The notes below the pieces were generated by a model. The model was not told the DNA's origin. It was given only the letters and a program-made list of their open reading frames with translations, and ran no database searches. From the NCBI RefSeq assembly GCF_900142955.1, contig NZ_FRCP01000005.1, positions 496,001-560,000 on the forward strand: a stretch of DNA of 64,000 bases. The letters are read 5' to 3'. A program made the translations under genes and the position numbers. This document shows positions 34,471 through 44,276 of the stretch, piece by piece. Every line of letters starts with the position of its first letter. The stretch's first letter is position 1. This stretch comes from Anaerosporobacter mobilis DSM 15930 (GTDB lineage Bacteria; Bacillota; Clostridia; Lachnospirales; Lachnospiraceae).

Positions 34471-36468
34471 TTAATAAATCGTTCTATTTTTTGTGTCTAT
34501 AATTCCTGATTTACGATAAAAATACGTGTTAATCTGATCTCTCCATTCCTTTGCGAGGCGTAATTGCTCCTCTAGACGAGGCACCATTCTATTATAGACT
34601 GCTAAAGGTAAATACTCTTTAATCTTATCCAAAGCCTTCATCATATTTTCTACATTTTCAACTCCATCAAAATGTGTATCATAGATATGTTGAATTACGG
34701 ACTTTCCGCTTTTTAATATATGGGTATATGATACATGATGAAAGAATAAGAGTAATTCATCAGGGCATGTTTCAACTGAATTGTAGGTGCTTGCCAAAGG
34801 CTCTTGATACGTAATCGCATACCCTGTTCCCCTCTCACTTCGGTCCACTCCAATCCCTAGATGATCTGCTCGGTGGTAAGTTCCCCAACGATCATATTCA
34901 TAACCATCTACATTAGGACCATAATGATGATTGGGATTTACCATCCAACCGATTCCAAGTGGTGCTGTATATTGTTCATAGATAGGCCATGACCTCATTA
35001 ATATATCTGTTATTGTAGTAATCATCTCTTTATTGGAACCAAAAGTCACTTCTACCCATTCCCTAGCGATATCCTCTGCAGTACAATCCTTTTGATAGGC
35101 TAATCTACCAAAACCATATAGATTCGCTGCTGCCAAATCATGTCCTGTCCAGTTTGAATCATTCCCTGTATTAGCAACTGCCGCAATACCGCAATTCTTC
35201 TGATTTAATGCTTGACCGCTAATGATTTCTCGAATCGTGTCTTTCTGATCTTGTAGATATGTATGGAACTGTAATATTTGTTCAAACATCGGTATAAGAT
35301 AGCAAATATGTTTCTGTTGTCCTGTATATTCTTGTGCTATCTGCACTTCTAACATTTGATTTGTATGATGTAATGCCCCAAACAGTGGTGTAATCGGTTC
35401 CCTAACTTGAAAGTCCATTGGTCCATTCTTAATCTGCAAAATCACATTGTCAAGAAACTTACCATCTAACGGTTTGAAATTATCATATCCTGCTCTAGCA
35501 CGGTCTGTTACTTTGTCTCTCCAATCTTGCTGACAATTATATACGAAGCATCTCCATATGATTAACCCTTCAAAAGGTGCTACAGCTTCCGCTAGCATAT
35601 TGGCGCCGTCGGCATGAGTCCTTCCATATGTAAAAGGCCCAGGTCTTCCCTCTGAATCTGCTTTTATTAAGAAACCTCCAAGGTTTGGAATATTCTGATA
35701 AACTTCCACCATCTTTTCTTTCCACCAAGTTCTTACTTCTTCATTTAAAGGATCTGCACTATGCAAACCACCAAGTTCCATAGGTGCTGCAAAATTCAAA
35801 CTTAGAAATAATTGAATCCCATATTCTTTGAAGATACTTGCCATTGCACGAAGTTTATCAAAATACATATCACTAATCAAATCAGTTGCACAGTCCTTCA
35901 CATTTACATTATTAATAACTGTGGCGTTGATCCCAACCGAAGCTAGTAACCTAGCATACATTCTTGTTCTTTCATTCACCATAATTTCATTGTCCTGAAA
36001 GAAGAAAGAATTCCCTGCATATCCTCTTTCAATACTACCATCTAAGTTATCCCAATGGTTTAACATTCGATATGGAATATCTGGTTCCATCTTATAATCT
36101 ATGTTTCTAACAGACTGATTTCTTTGTAAATAACGAATTAATTCGAATACACCATATAAAAAACCTTTACTATCTCCTGCTTGTATTACGATAACCTGTT
36201 CTTTCGCATATATATGATACCCTTCTTTTTGAATACTTTGATCAGCCACGAAATAAATACCCGAATTCATATTGTATTCTTCCCGCCCATTAGGATTATG
36301 TATTCTATCACAATCAATTCCAAGAATTTCTTTAACTGCTAGTTGTAATTCCTTAATTGCGGTTTCTATTACCAAATCTGATTCTCTAACATAGATGCAA
36401 CAAAAGAATGTACAATCCTTATAATTACTTAATCTATGGTATTTTAGCCAAGCTTTTTCATATTCCAT
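34471..36468 (-). CDS. GH67 alpha-glucuronidase
   Basis: Removes (4-O-methyl-)glucuronic acid from the non-reducing end of xylo-oligosaccharides. About 665 aa, normal for GH67, with no signal peptide, so it acts inside the cell. The catalytic barrel shows YRMLNHWDNLDGSIERGYAG and ADSEGRPGPFTYGRTHADGA, both hallmark GH67 blocks; NHHYGPNVDGYEYDRWGTYH lies in the C-terminal half. I prefer the ATG at 36466-36468, 13 nt after AAAAGGAG; a GTG eight codons upstream overlaps that site. Divergent from the AraC gene. Confidence 0.93.
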   Translation of the reverse strand: MEYEKAWLKYHRLSNYKDCTFFCCIYVRESDLVIETAIKELQLAVKEILGIDCDRIHNPNGREEYNMNSGIYFVADQSIQKEGYHIYAKEQVIVIQAGDSKGFLYGVFELIRYLQRNQSVRNIDYKMEPDIPYRMLNHWDNLDGSIERGYAGNSFFFQDNEIMVNERTRMYARLLASVGINATVINNVNVKDCATDLISDMYFDKLRAMASIFKEYGIQLFLSLNFAAPMELGGLHSADPLNEEVRTWWKEKMVEVYQNIPNLGGFLIKADSEGRPGPFTYGRTHADGANMLAEAVAPFEGLIIWRCFVYNCQQDWRDKVTDRARAGYDNFKPLDGKFLDNVILQIKNGPMDFQVREPITPLFGALHHTNQMLEVQIAQEYTGQQKHICYLIPMFEQILQFHTYLQDQKDTIREIISGQALNQKNCGIAAVANTGNDSNWTGHDLAAANLYGFGRLAYQKDCTAEDIAREWVEVTFGSNKEMITTITDILMRSWPIYEQYTAPLGIGWMVNPNHHYGPNVDGYEYDRWGTYHRADHLGIGVDRSERGTGYAITYQEPLASTYNSVETCPDELLLFFHHVSYTHILKSGKSVIQHIYDTHFDGVENVENMMKALDKIKEYLPLAVYNRMVPRLEEQLRLAKEWRDQINTYFYRKSGIIDTKNRTIY

Positions 36469-36536
36469 AATACTTTGTTTACTCCTTTTCACATGAATAA
36501 ATGGTTGACTCTCCTTACATTTGATTTAGTTTGTAT

Positions 36537-36564
36537 TTCAATTTTTATAAGATTGAAGTATAAT
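36537..36564 (+). promoter_or_regulatory. Candidate promoter of the AraC gene
   Basis: TATAAT at 36559-36564 with TTCAAT 16 nt upstream (36537-36542). TTCAAT and ATTGAA (36552-36557) form an inverted repeat across the spacer, which may be an operator shared with the divergent GH67 gene. Confidence 0.5.
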
Positions 36565-36607
36565 AAAAATAATGTAGCATTAATAATTAACAAAGTGAGG
36601 ACAATCT

Positions 36608-37477
36608 ATGATTGAAACATTACATGGCATACGCGAAACCGTTAAGTATCATGATTTGCCTGGTATTAAGTTATATCTAAATAGAGAGGCTGAGAATTAT
36701 CCTTCTCATTGGCATACTGCTTTGGAGATAATTATGCCGTATCATAATTCTTACACCATTATAGTTGATGACACTTCACATACAATCAGAGAAGGTGAAC
36801 TCTTTCTCATTGCACCAGGAACTATTCACCAATTGCAAGCACCTTTAACTGGAGAGCGTCTGATACTTCTCATTGACTATTCACAGATTTGCAACGTGAA
36901 TGGTATGACAGCTTTACTACCTTCCTTACGCCCTTATGTTTTAATTAACTATGAAGAATCGAAGCAAACTCTTCAAACTTTACAAGGTTCTCTTAATGCC
37001 ATTTATCAAGAATATGTACAACCTTCTCCGTATAAAGAAGCAAGTCTCAAAGCACTCATCATTCAGTTCTTTGTTTCCATTGGTCGTTATAAAATGAATG
37101 CTACAGAGAAGTTTCCTGGAATTGCAATCACAAAACAGTATGAATATATCGAGAAATTCATGCAAATCTGTGATTTCATAACTGCTCATTGCACAGAAAA
37201 TCTTACTGTGGATGAGTTGGCTGTCTTAGCAGGTTTTAGTAAATTTCATTTTATTCGCTTATTCAAGCAATTCACCAATGTTACTTGCTATGAATATTTG
37301 ATACAAAAACGAATTGAACTTGCAGAACGCTTACTCATCGAACCAAACTTAACAATTACGCAAGTTGCTCTGCAATCTGGTTTTGGAAGTCTCTCCTCTT
37401 TTAATCGAGTATTTAAGGTTTCTAAAAATTGTACACCAACCGAATATAAAAACTTGAACTTACATAAGAGCATATAA
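36608..37477 (+). CDS. AraC-family regulator, probable xylan-island activator
   Basis: Regulator of 289 aa. The N-terminal cupin (about 20-110; SHWHTALEIIMPYHNSYTI, LFLIAPGTIHQL) should bind a sugar. The C-terminal double HTH (about 190-285) has LTVDELAVLAGFSKFHFIRLFKQ and ITQVALQSGFGSLSSFNRVFK. It is transcribed away from GH67 and lies in the middle of the hemicellulose genes, the usual place for an activator responding to xylo-oligosaccharides. GTGAGGAC precedes the ATG. It ends 5 nt from the convergent esterase gene. Confidence 0.9.
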   Translation: MIETLHGIRETVKYHDLPGIKLYLNREAENYPSHWHTALEIIMPYHNSYTIIVDDTSHTIREGELFLIAPGTIHQLQAPLTGERLILLIDYSQICNVNGMTALLPSLRPYVLINYEESKQTLQTLQGSLNAIYQEYVQPSPYKEASLKALIIQFFVSIGRYKMNATEKFPGIAITKQYEYIEKFMQICDFITAHCTENLTVDELAVLAGFSKFHFIRLFKQFTNVTCYEYLIQKRIELAERLLIEPNLTITQVALQSGFGSLSSFNRVFKVSKNCTPTEYKNLNLHKSI

Positions 37478-37482
37478 TAAGC

Positions 37483-39420
37483 TTAATCGATACTTCTTGC
37501 AAAAGGTGCCATTGGTAAACCTACTTCATTATAGAGAAGGGCACCTTTTGCAGCATTAGAATGACAATATCTAAGATGTCTTGGTCTTCCTTCCCTCTCC
37601 CATTGTAAATAAATTCTGTCCCCTGCAACTTTTGCTTGAACGGTTTCATAAACTGCCTCATCACCTGCTACTTGAAAATCAATTAAATCTTCTACCGGTC
37701 TATGTTTTCCACTGATTCGATCCTTTATTAATAATTTACTAACATGGCCACACGTAATTATAATCTCTGTCTGTTTCTCTTTAGAAACGACATCAATTTG
37801 TTCAATGGTTGGTCCACTATATTCCATATTCATTCCATATTGTTTTGCACAGACAAGTCTCGCAAGACGTTCACCAACCTCCTTTTTATTCAAAGGGTGG
37901 AGATCATTATCTTCTCCTAAATCAATCGCACAAACCATTCCCGTGTTCTCAATTTTTAATAGACGTTCTTGTTCTTCTCTAAGCTCAGGCCACCCACTAT
38001 TTACTTCATCTAAATCAATAGTAAAATTAGGCAACTGTACATAATAAAATGGAAAGTTACCATGATTCCATCTTTCTCTGTAACCACGAATCATCTTAGT
38101 GCCAAGTGCCTCATAATTATAAGGATCGTCTGTATTCCCTTCTCCTTGATACCATATTACACCATTTATAGCATATCTATGACAAGGAGCCATCATTCCA
38201 TTATAGAGTCCGGTTGGTTTCCAGTTCACAAAATCGGTTGGTGGTATCTTACCAGCATACGCACCGATTCGGTAACACCATGTACCAGTAAGATCAATAA
38301 ACTCCTCCATCTTATGGTGTTCTCCAGTGAATATCTTGTATTCCTTATTTGGAGTAAATCGACCTCCTCCATTCTCACATTTAACACGTATTGTAATAGT
38401 ATTTACACCTTCATGAAGAACTTCCTCTGGTATGTTATATTTTCTAGGTGGATATTGATACTCTGTTTTTCCAATTAAAACTCCATTTATATAAACCATA
38501 TCACTATCAACTATTGTTCCAAGGCATAAGTTTACCTTCTTACCAACCATACTTTTTGGTATCATTAAGTCTTTCTTAAACCATACGACTCCGATGAAAT
38601 CTTTTAATGGAGTATACTCAAAAAATCCAGGTAACTCCATCTTATCCCATTCGTTTGTATAACAATGATTTTTATACCATTTTTCTTTCACTCCAATGTC
38701 ACGCTTATCCAAATCGTCATGCCATTCCGTCATCTGTTGTTCGTTTTTGTTTTGTTGATGCTTTACAAATGAATCATCAGAATAGGTATCTGCTAAATCT
38801 AAATCTTTTTTAAAATTAGCTAGCATATCCCGACTCATCCATGATTGTATTCTTGAACCACCATAACTAGCATTAATCAAACCTATTGGTACATTAGAAT
38901 TCTCATATAAGAATTTACCAAAGAAATACGCAGTAGCTGAGAACTCTCTAATTGTATCTACCTGCGCTTCCTTCCAATTGCCACCTAGAAGTTCTTCCTT
39001 TTCCTTGTGAAAATCACAACATTCTAAAATCTTAAACTGTCTTACATATGGCATACTGACATTCTCAATTTCCTCTGGATATTGATCTTTCACCCTCTCC
39101 ATAGGCAATTCCATATTGGATTGGCCGGCACAGATAAACACATCACCAATACATACATTTTCAATGCAATATTCTTCCGCTTCAGAATCTCTTATTATAA
39201 GTTGACATTCTGTCGATTCTTCCTTTGTATCAATCCATATCTCCCAATATCCCTCTTGATTAACAATCGTAGTACTAACTTGTTCCTTCTCTTCTAATAG
39301 TCTTAATAAAATTACAGTAATCTTCCTACCAGAACTATCATATCCCCATATACGTACCTGGGCATTTCTCTGTAAAATCATTCCATCACTAATTAAACTT
39401 GGTAACCTTAAACAACCCAT
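37483..39420 (-). CDS. SGNH-hydrolase acetylesterase (sialate O-acetylesterase-like)
   Basis: Deacetylase of 645 aa. SGNH blocks are clear: ICAGQSNMELPM (nucleophile serine), LINASYGGSRI (glycine block), GVIWYQGEGNT (asparagine block) and DLHPLNKKEVGERLA (Asp-His). A jelly-roll-like insert (about 260-380) contains GVVWFKKDL and VNTITIRVKCENG. No signal peptide is seen. The family includes sialate and plant-polysaccharide acetylesterases; in this island acetyl groups on xylo-oligosaccharides are the likely substrate. Convergent with the AraC gene. Confidence 0.88.
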   Translation of the reverse strand: MGCLRLPSLISDGMILQRNAQVRIWGYDSSGRKITVILLRLLEEKEQVSTTIVNQEGYWEIWIDTKEESTECQLIIRDSEAEEYCIENVCIGDVFICAGQSNMELPMERVKDQYPEEIENVSMPYVRQFKILECCDFHKEKEELLGGNWKEAQVDTIREFSATAYFFGKFLYENSNVPIGLINASYGGSRIQSWMSRDMLANFKKDLDLADTYSDDSFVKHQQNKNEQQMTEWHDDLDKRDIGVKEKWYKNHCYTNEWDKMELPGFFEYTPLKDFIGVVWFKKDLMIPKSMVGKKVNLCLGTIVDSDMVYINGVLIGKTEYQYPPRKYNIPEEVLHEGVNTITIRVKCENGGGRFTPNKEYKIFTGEHHKMEEFIDLTGTWCYRIGAYAGKIPPTDFVNWKPTGLYNGMMAPCHRYAINGVIWYQGEGNTDDPYNYEALGTKMIRGYRERWNHGNFPFYYVQLPNFTIDLDEVNSGWPELREEQERLLKIENTGMVCAIDLGEDNDLHPLNKKEVGERLARLVCAKQYGMNMEYSGPTIEQIDVVSKEKQTEIIITCGHVSKLLIKDRISGKHRPVEDLIDFQVAGDEAVYETVQAKVAGDRIYLQWEREGRPRHLRYCHSNAAKGALLYNEVGLPMAPFARSID

Positions 39421-39532
39421 AGTAACAAATACTCTCCTTAATTTTTATGTGTATAGTATTAATGGTGCCCATTAGTATCTATGGACCTTAGTAACACAGG
39501 CATTCCTATATAGCAATGTCTGCTTTGTATAA

Positions 39533-41113
39533 TTATATCTGATATTTAAAATGTTTAAAACATGCCGCTTGTTCTGATTCTTCTCCATTGGCTGTCGCAT
39601 ACAATCCTACTGTACACCCAACAAATCCACCTGCAACTTCTGTCGAAAGTACATGAATATCCACAGCTGAAACTACCGGAACTTCTTTTCCATTCTCAAC
39701 GATTCCCATAGTTGCCTGTAATCCTTCTAATCGAATATAGATTTCCGTTACTCCTCCTGCTATACTGCATTCTCCTAGCAGACGATCCTCACTAAATTCA
39801 CATACAATCATATATGCATGTTCTTTATCTAACTCTATTCGTAAATGATATGCATTACTTTGCACCAATACCATTCCTGCTCGTTCATTTCCTTGCAGAT
39901 TGTCGGTAACAAGTTTTACTGCAGCTTGAAAATTATGATGTTCTTGTCTAATACAAATATAGGAAGGACTTGCTTCTTCTTTTAATGTTTCCTTCCCACA
40001 AGTTAACCATAAACCTTCCTTTTCTTTCAATTGATACATATCCTTGTGTGGATTACGAAGAAATAAGAATTCGTGTCCCAATTTGTTAATCGTAGTAAAA
40101 TCATAATCTTTCGCTTCACCAAGAGCGGCAACCGAATCCTTATTACGATATGTGTATGATTCCTTGTCAGTCATTGGATTCCATTCTGGCAACGCAATCT
40201 CTACCTCTTTAGTCAACATACCTACGAGAGGATTTACAACTGGCCAATCGTTTTCCCATTCAACTTTAGCAAGGAAGGTTTCTCTCCCCAAAGTTGTATA
40301 ACCATTTTGTTGCCTAACGGCTAACATAACCATATACCATTCACCATTCTTTGTTTCAAACAAATCTGCATGCCCGACATAACGAATTGGATACTCTTTC
40401 CCAAGATGACGATGTGTCAATATAGGGTTACAGGTATTATTCTCGTAAGGGCCGAATAGATCACGGCTTCTACAAATCGTCACGGCATGATCTGGACCAG
40501 TTCCCCCTTCAGCATGCATAATGTAGTAATAACCATTTTTCTTATATAGATGTGGACCTTCTGGCCAAATAACATTTCTCATAGCGCCATTCCACACATC
40601 CATTGGTTCTCCAATTAGTTTCATCTCATTTATATCAAGTTCTTGTATCCAGATATACCAATCTCCATTGTACTTACAACCATCTGGATTTGGACGTGTC
40701 CCTGTATAATAACATCTTCCATCCTCATCAAAGAATAAACTTGGATCAATTCCTTGTGCCCCTTCCAGATAATATGGTTCTGACCATGGTCCTTCCGGAT
40801 TTTGTGCAGTCACTATGTAGTTCCCACCATGTGATACATTAGTACAGATAACATAAAACATGCCTTCATGATAACGAATGGTTGGCGCAAACAAACCTTG
40901 TGAATGTCCACTTCCCTGCAAAGGAAGTTGCGATTCTCTATGCATTGCATTCCCAATCTGTTCCCAATGTACCAAATCCTTACTATGAATAATTGGTAAG
41001 CCTGGAAAATAAGCAAACGTTGAGTTCACTAAATAGTAGTCCTCTCCTACCGCGCAAATCGATGGATCCGGATAGAATCCTGACATTATGGGGTTTTTTG
41101 CAATCACTGTCAT
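39533..41113 (-). CDS. GH43 beta-xylosidase / alpha-L-arabinofuranosidase (paralogue)
   Basis: Second long GH43 enzyme (526 aa), matching the first from the N-terminal NPIMSGFYPDPSICAVGEDYY to the C-terminal EVAGGFVGCTVGLYA. Catalytic residues are in GFYPDPSIC, GIDPSLFF and WPEGPHLY. The C-terminal sandwich domain begins about residue 330. Cytoplasmic by absence of a signal peptide. It is third in a run of genes: GH43 (frameshifted), GH8, this one, esterase. Confidence 0.92.
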   Translation of the reverse strand: MTVIAKNPIMSGFYPDPSICAVGEDYYLVNSTFAYFPGLPIIHSKDLVHWEQIGNAMHRESQLPLQGSGHSQGLFAPTIRYHEGMFYVICTNVSHGGNYIVTAQNPEGPWSEPYYLEGAQGIDPSLFFDEDGRCYYTGTRPNPDGCKYNGDWYIWIQELDINEMKLIGEPMDVWNGAMRNVIWPEGPHLYKKNGYYYIMHAEGGTGPDHAVTICRSRDLFGPYENNTCNPILTHRHLGKEYPIRYVGHADLFETKNGEWYMVMLAVRQQNGYTTLGRETFLAKVEWENDWPVVNPLVGMLTKEVEIALPEWNPMTDKESYTYRNKDSVAALGEAKDYDFTTINKLGHEFLFLRNPHKDMYQLKEKEGLWLTCGKETLKEEASPSYICIRQEHHNFQAAVKLVTDNLQGNERAGMVLVQSNAYHLRIELDKEHAYMIVCEFSEDRLLGECSIAGGVTEIYIRLEGLQATMGIVENGKEVPVVSAVDIHVLSTEVAGGFVGCTVGLYATANGEESEQAACFKHFKYQI

Positions 41114-41163
41114 CTTCTTTTATCTCCAATCTATTGTATTTATCACTTTACATAAATATTTAC

Positions 41164-42294
41164 TTACCATATTCTATAATTCCCACTTAATGCAAGGAAT
41201 GCAAAGAAGTAGAGGCAATTGTCATAATATCTTCTCTCACCTGTTCTTAATGGCATATCAAAGAAACGTTGCACCCATTCCTTATAATGTGTATCCTTTG
41301 CAGCAAGAGAAGCCTGCGCTATGGTAGCAGTAATTCCATACGGATGCAGTGCCTCCTGTTCAATTACGGTACCATCTACTTCGTATATCTTATATGTTTC
41401 TCCCTTTCTTACCACACCAAGATAATGTTGAATACGATCTACTGCTATTCTCTGTCCACAGTCAATACCAAACCATTCATAGTCTAAACCAATGTTCGCA
41501 GCTGTACGGTATGCATCACTGTAGAACCAGTCATGTCTTTCTTGTCCCCATGCCAGTTTCCTACTCATTGGACTGCCATCAAATTCAGCATACTCAGCAC
41601 TAAATCCAGTAACGGGGTGGCATGCTTTAGCTAGATATTCACGACTAGCTGCCGTTGCCTTCTTCCAAAATTCACGATCTTCTTCATAAGCCCACTGTGA
41701 AAACAATTCATAAAAATGTGGCAAATGATAAGAAGGATCTGTAAAATCGATACCAGGAACAAACAGTATTTGATAATTGTCTCTATTCCACATTGGATGT
41801 CCTGCTCTGCCATTCTCCCCTTTGTGGATACAAGCTCTTAAGATTTCCTTAGCTTCCTTAGAATACGCAAAGATTTCCTCACCGTCTCCCCATCTATGAG
41901 ATGCGAAGAACAACGCCATTGCAAAGAACTCTTCTCCATCCGGTGCAGGACCATACGCATTCTTCCTGCCGTCGATAGCACAAGACCATGCAAAATATCC
42001 TTCATTCTCACCAGAATCCATCCACATAAACGTCTTCGCCCATTTCCATAGGCGGTCAAATTCTTCTTTCATATTCAACTGAACACAAATCATCATAGCG
42101 TAAGACATTCCCTCAGTTCTCACATCATTATTACCTGTGTCTACAATATATGCCATGTCCTCCCCGCATTCAAAATATAACCGCTCATCATCTGGTCCAT
42201 AGAAAAATGTCTGTTTGATCTCTTGTAAACGGTTTTTAATCTCTTCTTCTTTAATTCCGATTTCATAAAACATATTGCGATAGTTTTTTTTCAT
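41164..42294 (-). CDS. GH8 reducing-end xylose-releasing exo-oligoxylanase
   Basis: Enzyme of 376 aa that removes single xylose units from the reducing end of xylo-oligosaccharides. The (alpha/alpha)6 barrel shows RTEGMSYAMMICVQL with the acid glutamate, DGEEFFAMALFFASHRWG, and FYSDAYRTAANIGLDYEWFG, a block diagnostic for Rex-type GH8. The start is uncertain: ATG at 42292-42294 matches the expected family N-terminus but only GTGAAG precedes it; a longer frame to 42393 would overlap the previous gene by 38 nt. Confidence 0.9.
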   Translation of the reverse strand: MKKNYRNMFYEIGIKEEEIKNRLQEIKQTFFYGPDDERLYFECGEDMAYIVDTGNNDVRTEGMSYAMMICVQLNMKEEFDRLWKWAKTFMWMDSGENEGYFAWSCAIDGRKNAYGPAPDGEEFFAMALFFASHRWGDGEEIFAYSKEAKEILRACIHKGENGRAGHPMWNRDNYQILFVPGIDFTDPSYHLPHFYELFSQWAYEEDREFWKKATAASREYLAKACHPVTGFSAEYAEFDGSPMSRKLAWGQERHDWFYSDAYRTAANIGLDYEWFGIDCGQRIAVDRIQHYLGVVRKGETYKIYEVDGTVIEQEALHPYGITATIAQASLAAKDTHYKEWVQRFFDMPLRTGERRYYDNCLYFFAFLALSGNYRIW

Positions 42295-42355
42295 ATCTTC
42301 ACGTCTCACTGTCCTACCTAATAAATATAGTGGAGTGAGTCTCCTTTCTAATGAC

Positions 42356-43881
42356 TTAAATATAGATAAAGTTGCTAAATCTTGCATTACCACCTATTTG
42401 CTTCGTTGCATATGCAAACAAACCAAAACGACATCCTGTAAAATGATCCATCTTAAAGTACAGCTTCTGCTTTACCCCGATTTGTACAAATTCTGTTCCA
42501 TTGTGATAGTAGAATATTGCTTCATCCGCCATATTCTGAAAATTCACCTCTACCTTTACTCTCACCTTACCTTGGTTCACTACTACCACTTCCCATTCAT
42601 GCCCTTGAGAATTGTCTTGTTTCATTGCGCTTAAAGACTCATCGGTTGACTCCCTGTTCTTCATGACCAAATAGTACTTGCCCTCTCTTTTTGTAACTGC
42701 AACCATACCATAGCATCCCTGTAAAGCACATAGTCCTGCATAATCACCTTCCAAGGTACCCTCTGCATCAATCGTAACTTCAGCAAAACACCTTGGGAAT
42801 AACATTCTTTGCGTTAAAGTATTCCTTGCTTGTGTTAGATTATTACACAACTTCGCTGTTGTAATCTGATAATATCCCTCTTCCCCATTGAACAACATAT
42901 TGTCCCTATCTGGTTCATGATTAAATTGCCATTGCTTTTTCATAGTGTATTGATCTTTCCCTGTAGCCATAAAATCATCACTACCAACCAATGGACTATA
43001 TGAATAATCGGGTCTTGTACTTTTTGTTATAATTATTTCAGGTACCTTTCCTTTCTCACCAAAGATAGGATAATCATTTTCCCACGTAACTGGAACCAGT
43101 ACAGGAATTCTACCTACTGCACCATGGTCCTGAAATAATACACCATACCAGTCTCCTTCTCTGGTATCTACGATTCCCCCTTGTGCTACACCCTGATTAC
43201 AATAACCTCTATCATCATCAAGTACATCACCTCCAGTGAATTCTCCCTCCAATGATGTTGCACAAAAACATGCTTCTACACGTTTCCACATATCTCGTCT
43301 GGAGTGTATGAAGAATACGTAGTATTTTCCATTTATTTTATACATATGTGAACCTTCGTATCCTAATCCAGGATGTCCCTCATCATTAACAATAAGGCGG
43401 TGAAGGCCTCCCTCCATTGGTGACGATAAATCTTCTTTTAATTGTGTAATCCATATTTCTTTATTTCCATATACGATATATACTTTATCATCATCATCAA
43501 AGAAGAGTGAACAATCATGATAAAACCCTTCTATACTACGTTTTTCCCATTTATTCTCGATATCCTTAGCTGTATAGAGATATGTTTTATGTGTATCGTT
43601 TGCTACAAAACATATGTAATAGGTACCCTTGTTGTATCGTATAGAAGCTGCCCACATACCTTGTCCATAGATATTTTTTTTCCTTCCATACATTGTCCCT
43701 CTGTACTATCCAATGTTTCATATACATAAGTTGCATGCTCCCAATGGATTAAATCATAAGAACGCAATATTTCACACCCTGGCATAAAGTGCATTGTTGT
43801 CGATACCATATAATAGGTATCTCCAACTCTAATCACATCCGGATCGGGATAATCAAGTTTAATAATTGGATTAGGATTCAT
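42356..43881 (-). pseudogene. GH43 glycosidase split by a homopolymer frameshift
   Basis: Third GH43 gene, about 508 codons if joined. The ATG at 43879-43881 with AAGGAGG upstream starts NPNPIIKLDYPDPDV (catalytic Asp); frame continues to MEGKK and stops soon after (frame end 43603). The rest, from NIYGQGMWAAS to the C-terminal GGNARFSNFIYI, is in another frame ending at 42356, with HDCSLFFDDD and YEGSHMY. The frames meet at eight A residues (43674-43681 in the minus strand); nine would restore one continuous protein. It could be a sequencing error, a recent mutation, or slippage-dependent expression. Everything else in the gene is intact. Confidence 0.85.
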
Positions 43882-44011
43882 AGTAATCCTCCTTGTCTTA
43901 ATATCAATACACATTTCATCACTACTAATTATAATGAACTTCTCATAAAAGGTCTTATTTAAAATTGCTTACTACTAAACACAAATTGCTATTTTAAAAC
44001 GTACTCACACA

Positions 44012-44125
44012 CTATAAACAAAATGCATCTAATACGTAACTACCTTCTTTTACAAAAGCGATATATTGATTTATATCTGCATGTACCTTCACTGTTTGCT
44101 TACAAACTTGTATTTTATAAATCAA
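44012..44125 (-). pseudogene. Possible remnant of a small protein
   Basis: An open frame of 37 codons ending at 44012, KIQVCKQTVKVHADINQY then IAFVKEGSYVLDAFCL. The end loosely recalls HPr-like proteins (xGSYVLDA) with an internal deletion. There is no ATG, only TTG or GTG starts, and a terminator overlaps its 5' end. Either a gene remnant or chance; the rest of 43882-44276 contains only terminators and probably the promoter of the xylan operon. Confidence 0.2.
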
Positions 44126-44151
44126 AAAAAGCTCTACCTCAGTAATAGAGC
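44124..44151 (-). terminator. Second terminator after the rubrerythrin gene
   Basis: GCTCTA/TAGAGC with a 9-nt loop and seven T on the minus strand. It backs up the stronger terminator at 44191-44230. Confidence 0.65.
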
Positions 44152-44190
44152 GTTAATCCAAAGATTTGCACTTCAAACTTGACATAGAGC

Positions 44191-44230
44191 AAAAAAAACA
44201 ATCTTCACACCACTGCGAAGATTGTTTTTT
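44191..44230. terminator. Bidirectional terminator after the rubrerythrin gene
   Basis: AACAATCTTC/GAAGATTGTT with A-run and T-run flanks on either strand. Lies 47 nt beyond the rubrerythrin stop. Confidence 0.85.
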
Positions 44231-44276
44231 ATCATTTTATTTTATTCAGTCCTTCATTAATTATAAGATAAAAATC

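Noticed and set aside
42295..42393. Longer N-terminus of the GH8 protein
   Set aside because: It would overlap the preceding GH43 gene by 38 nt and has no family similarity; the start at 42294 fits the family.
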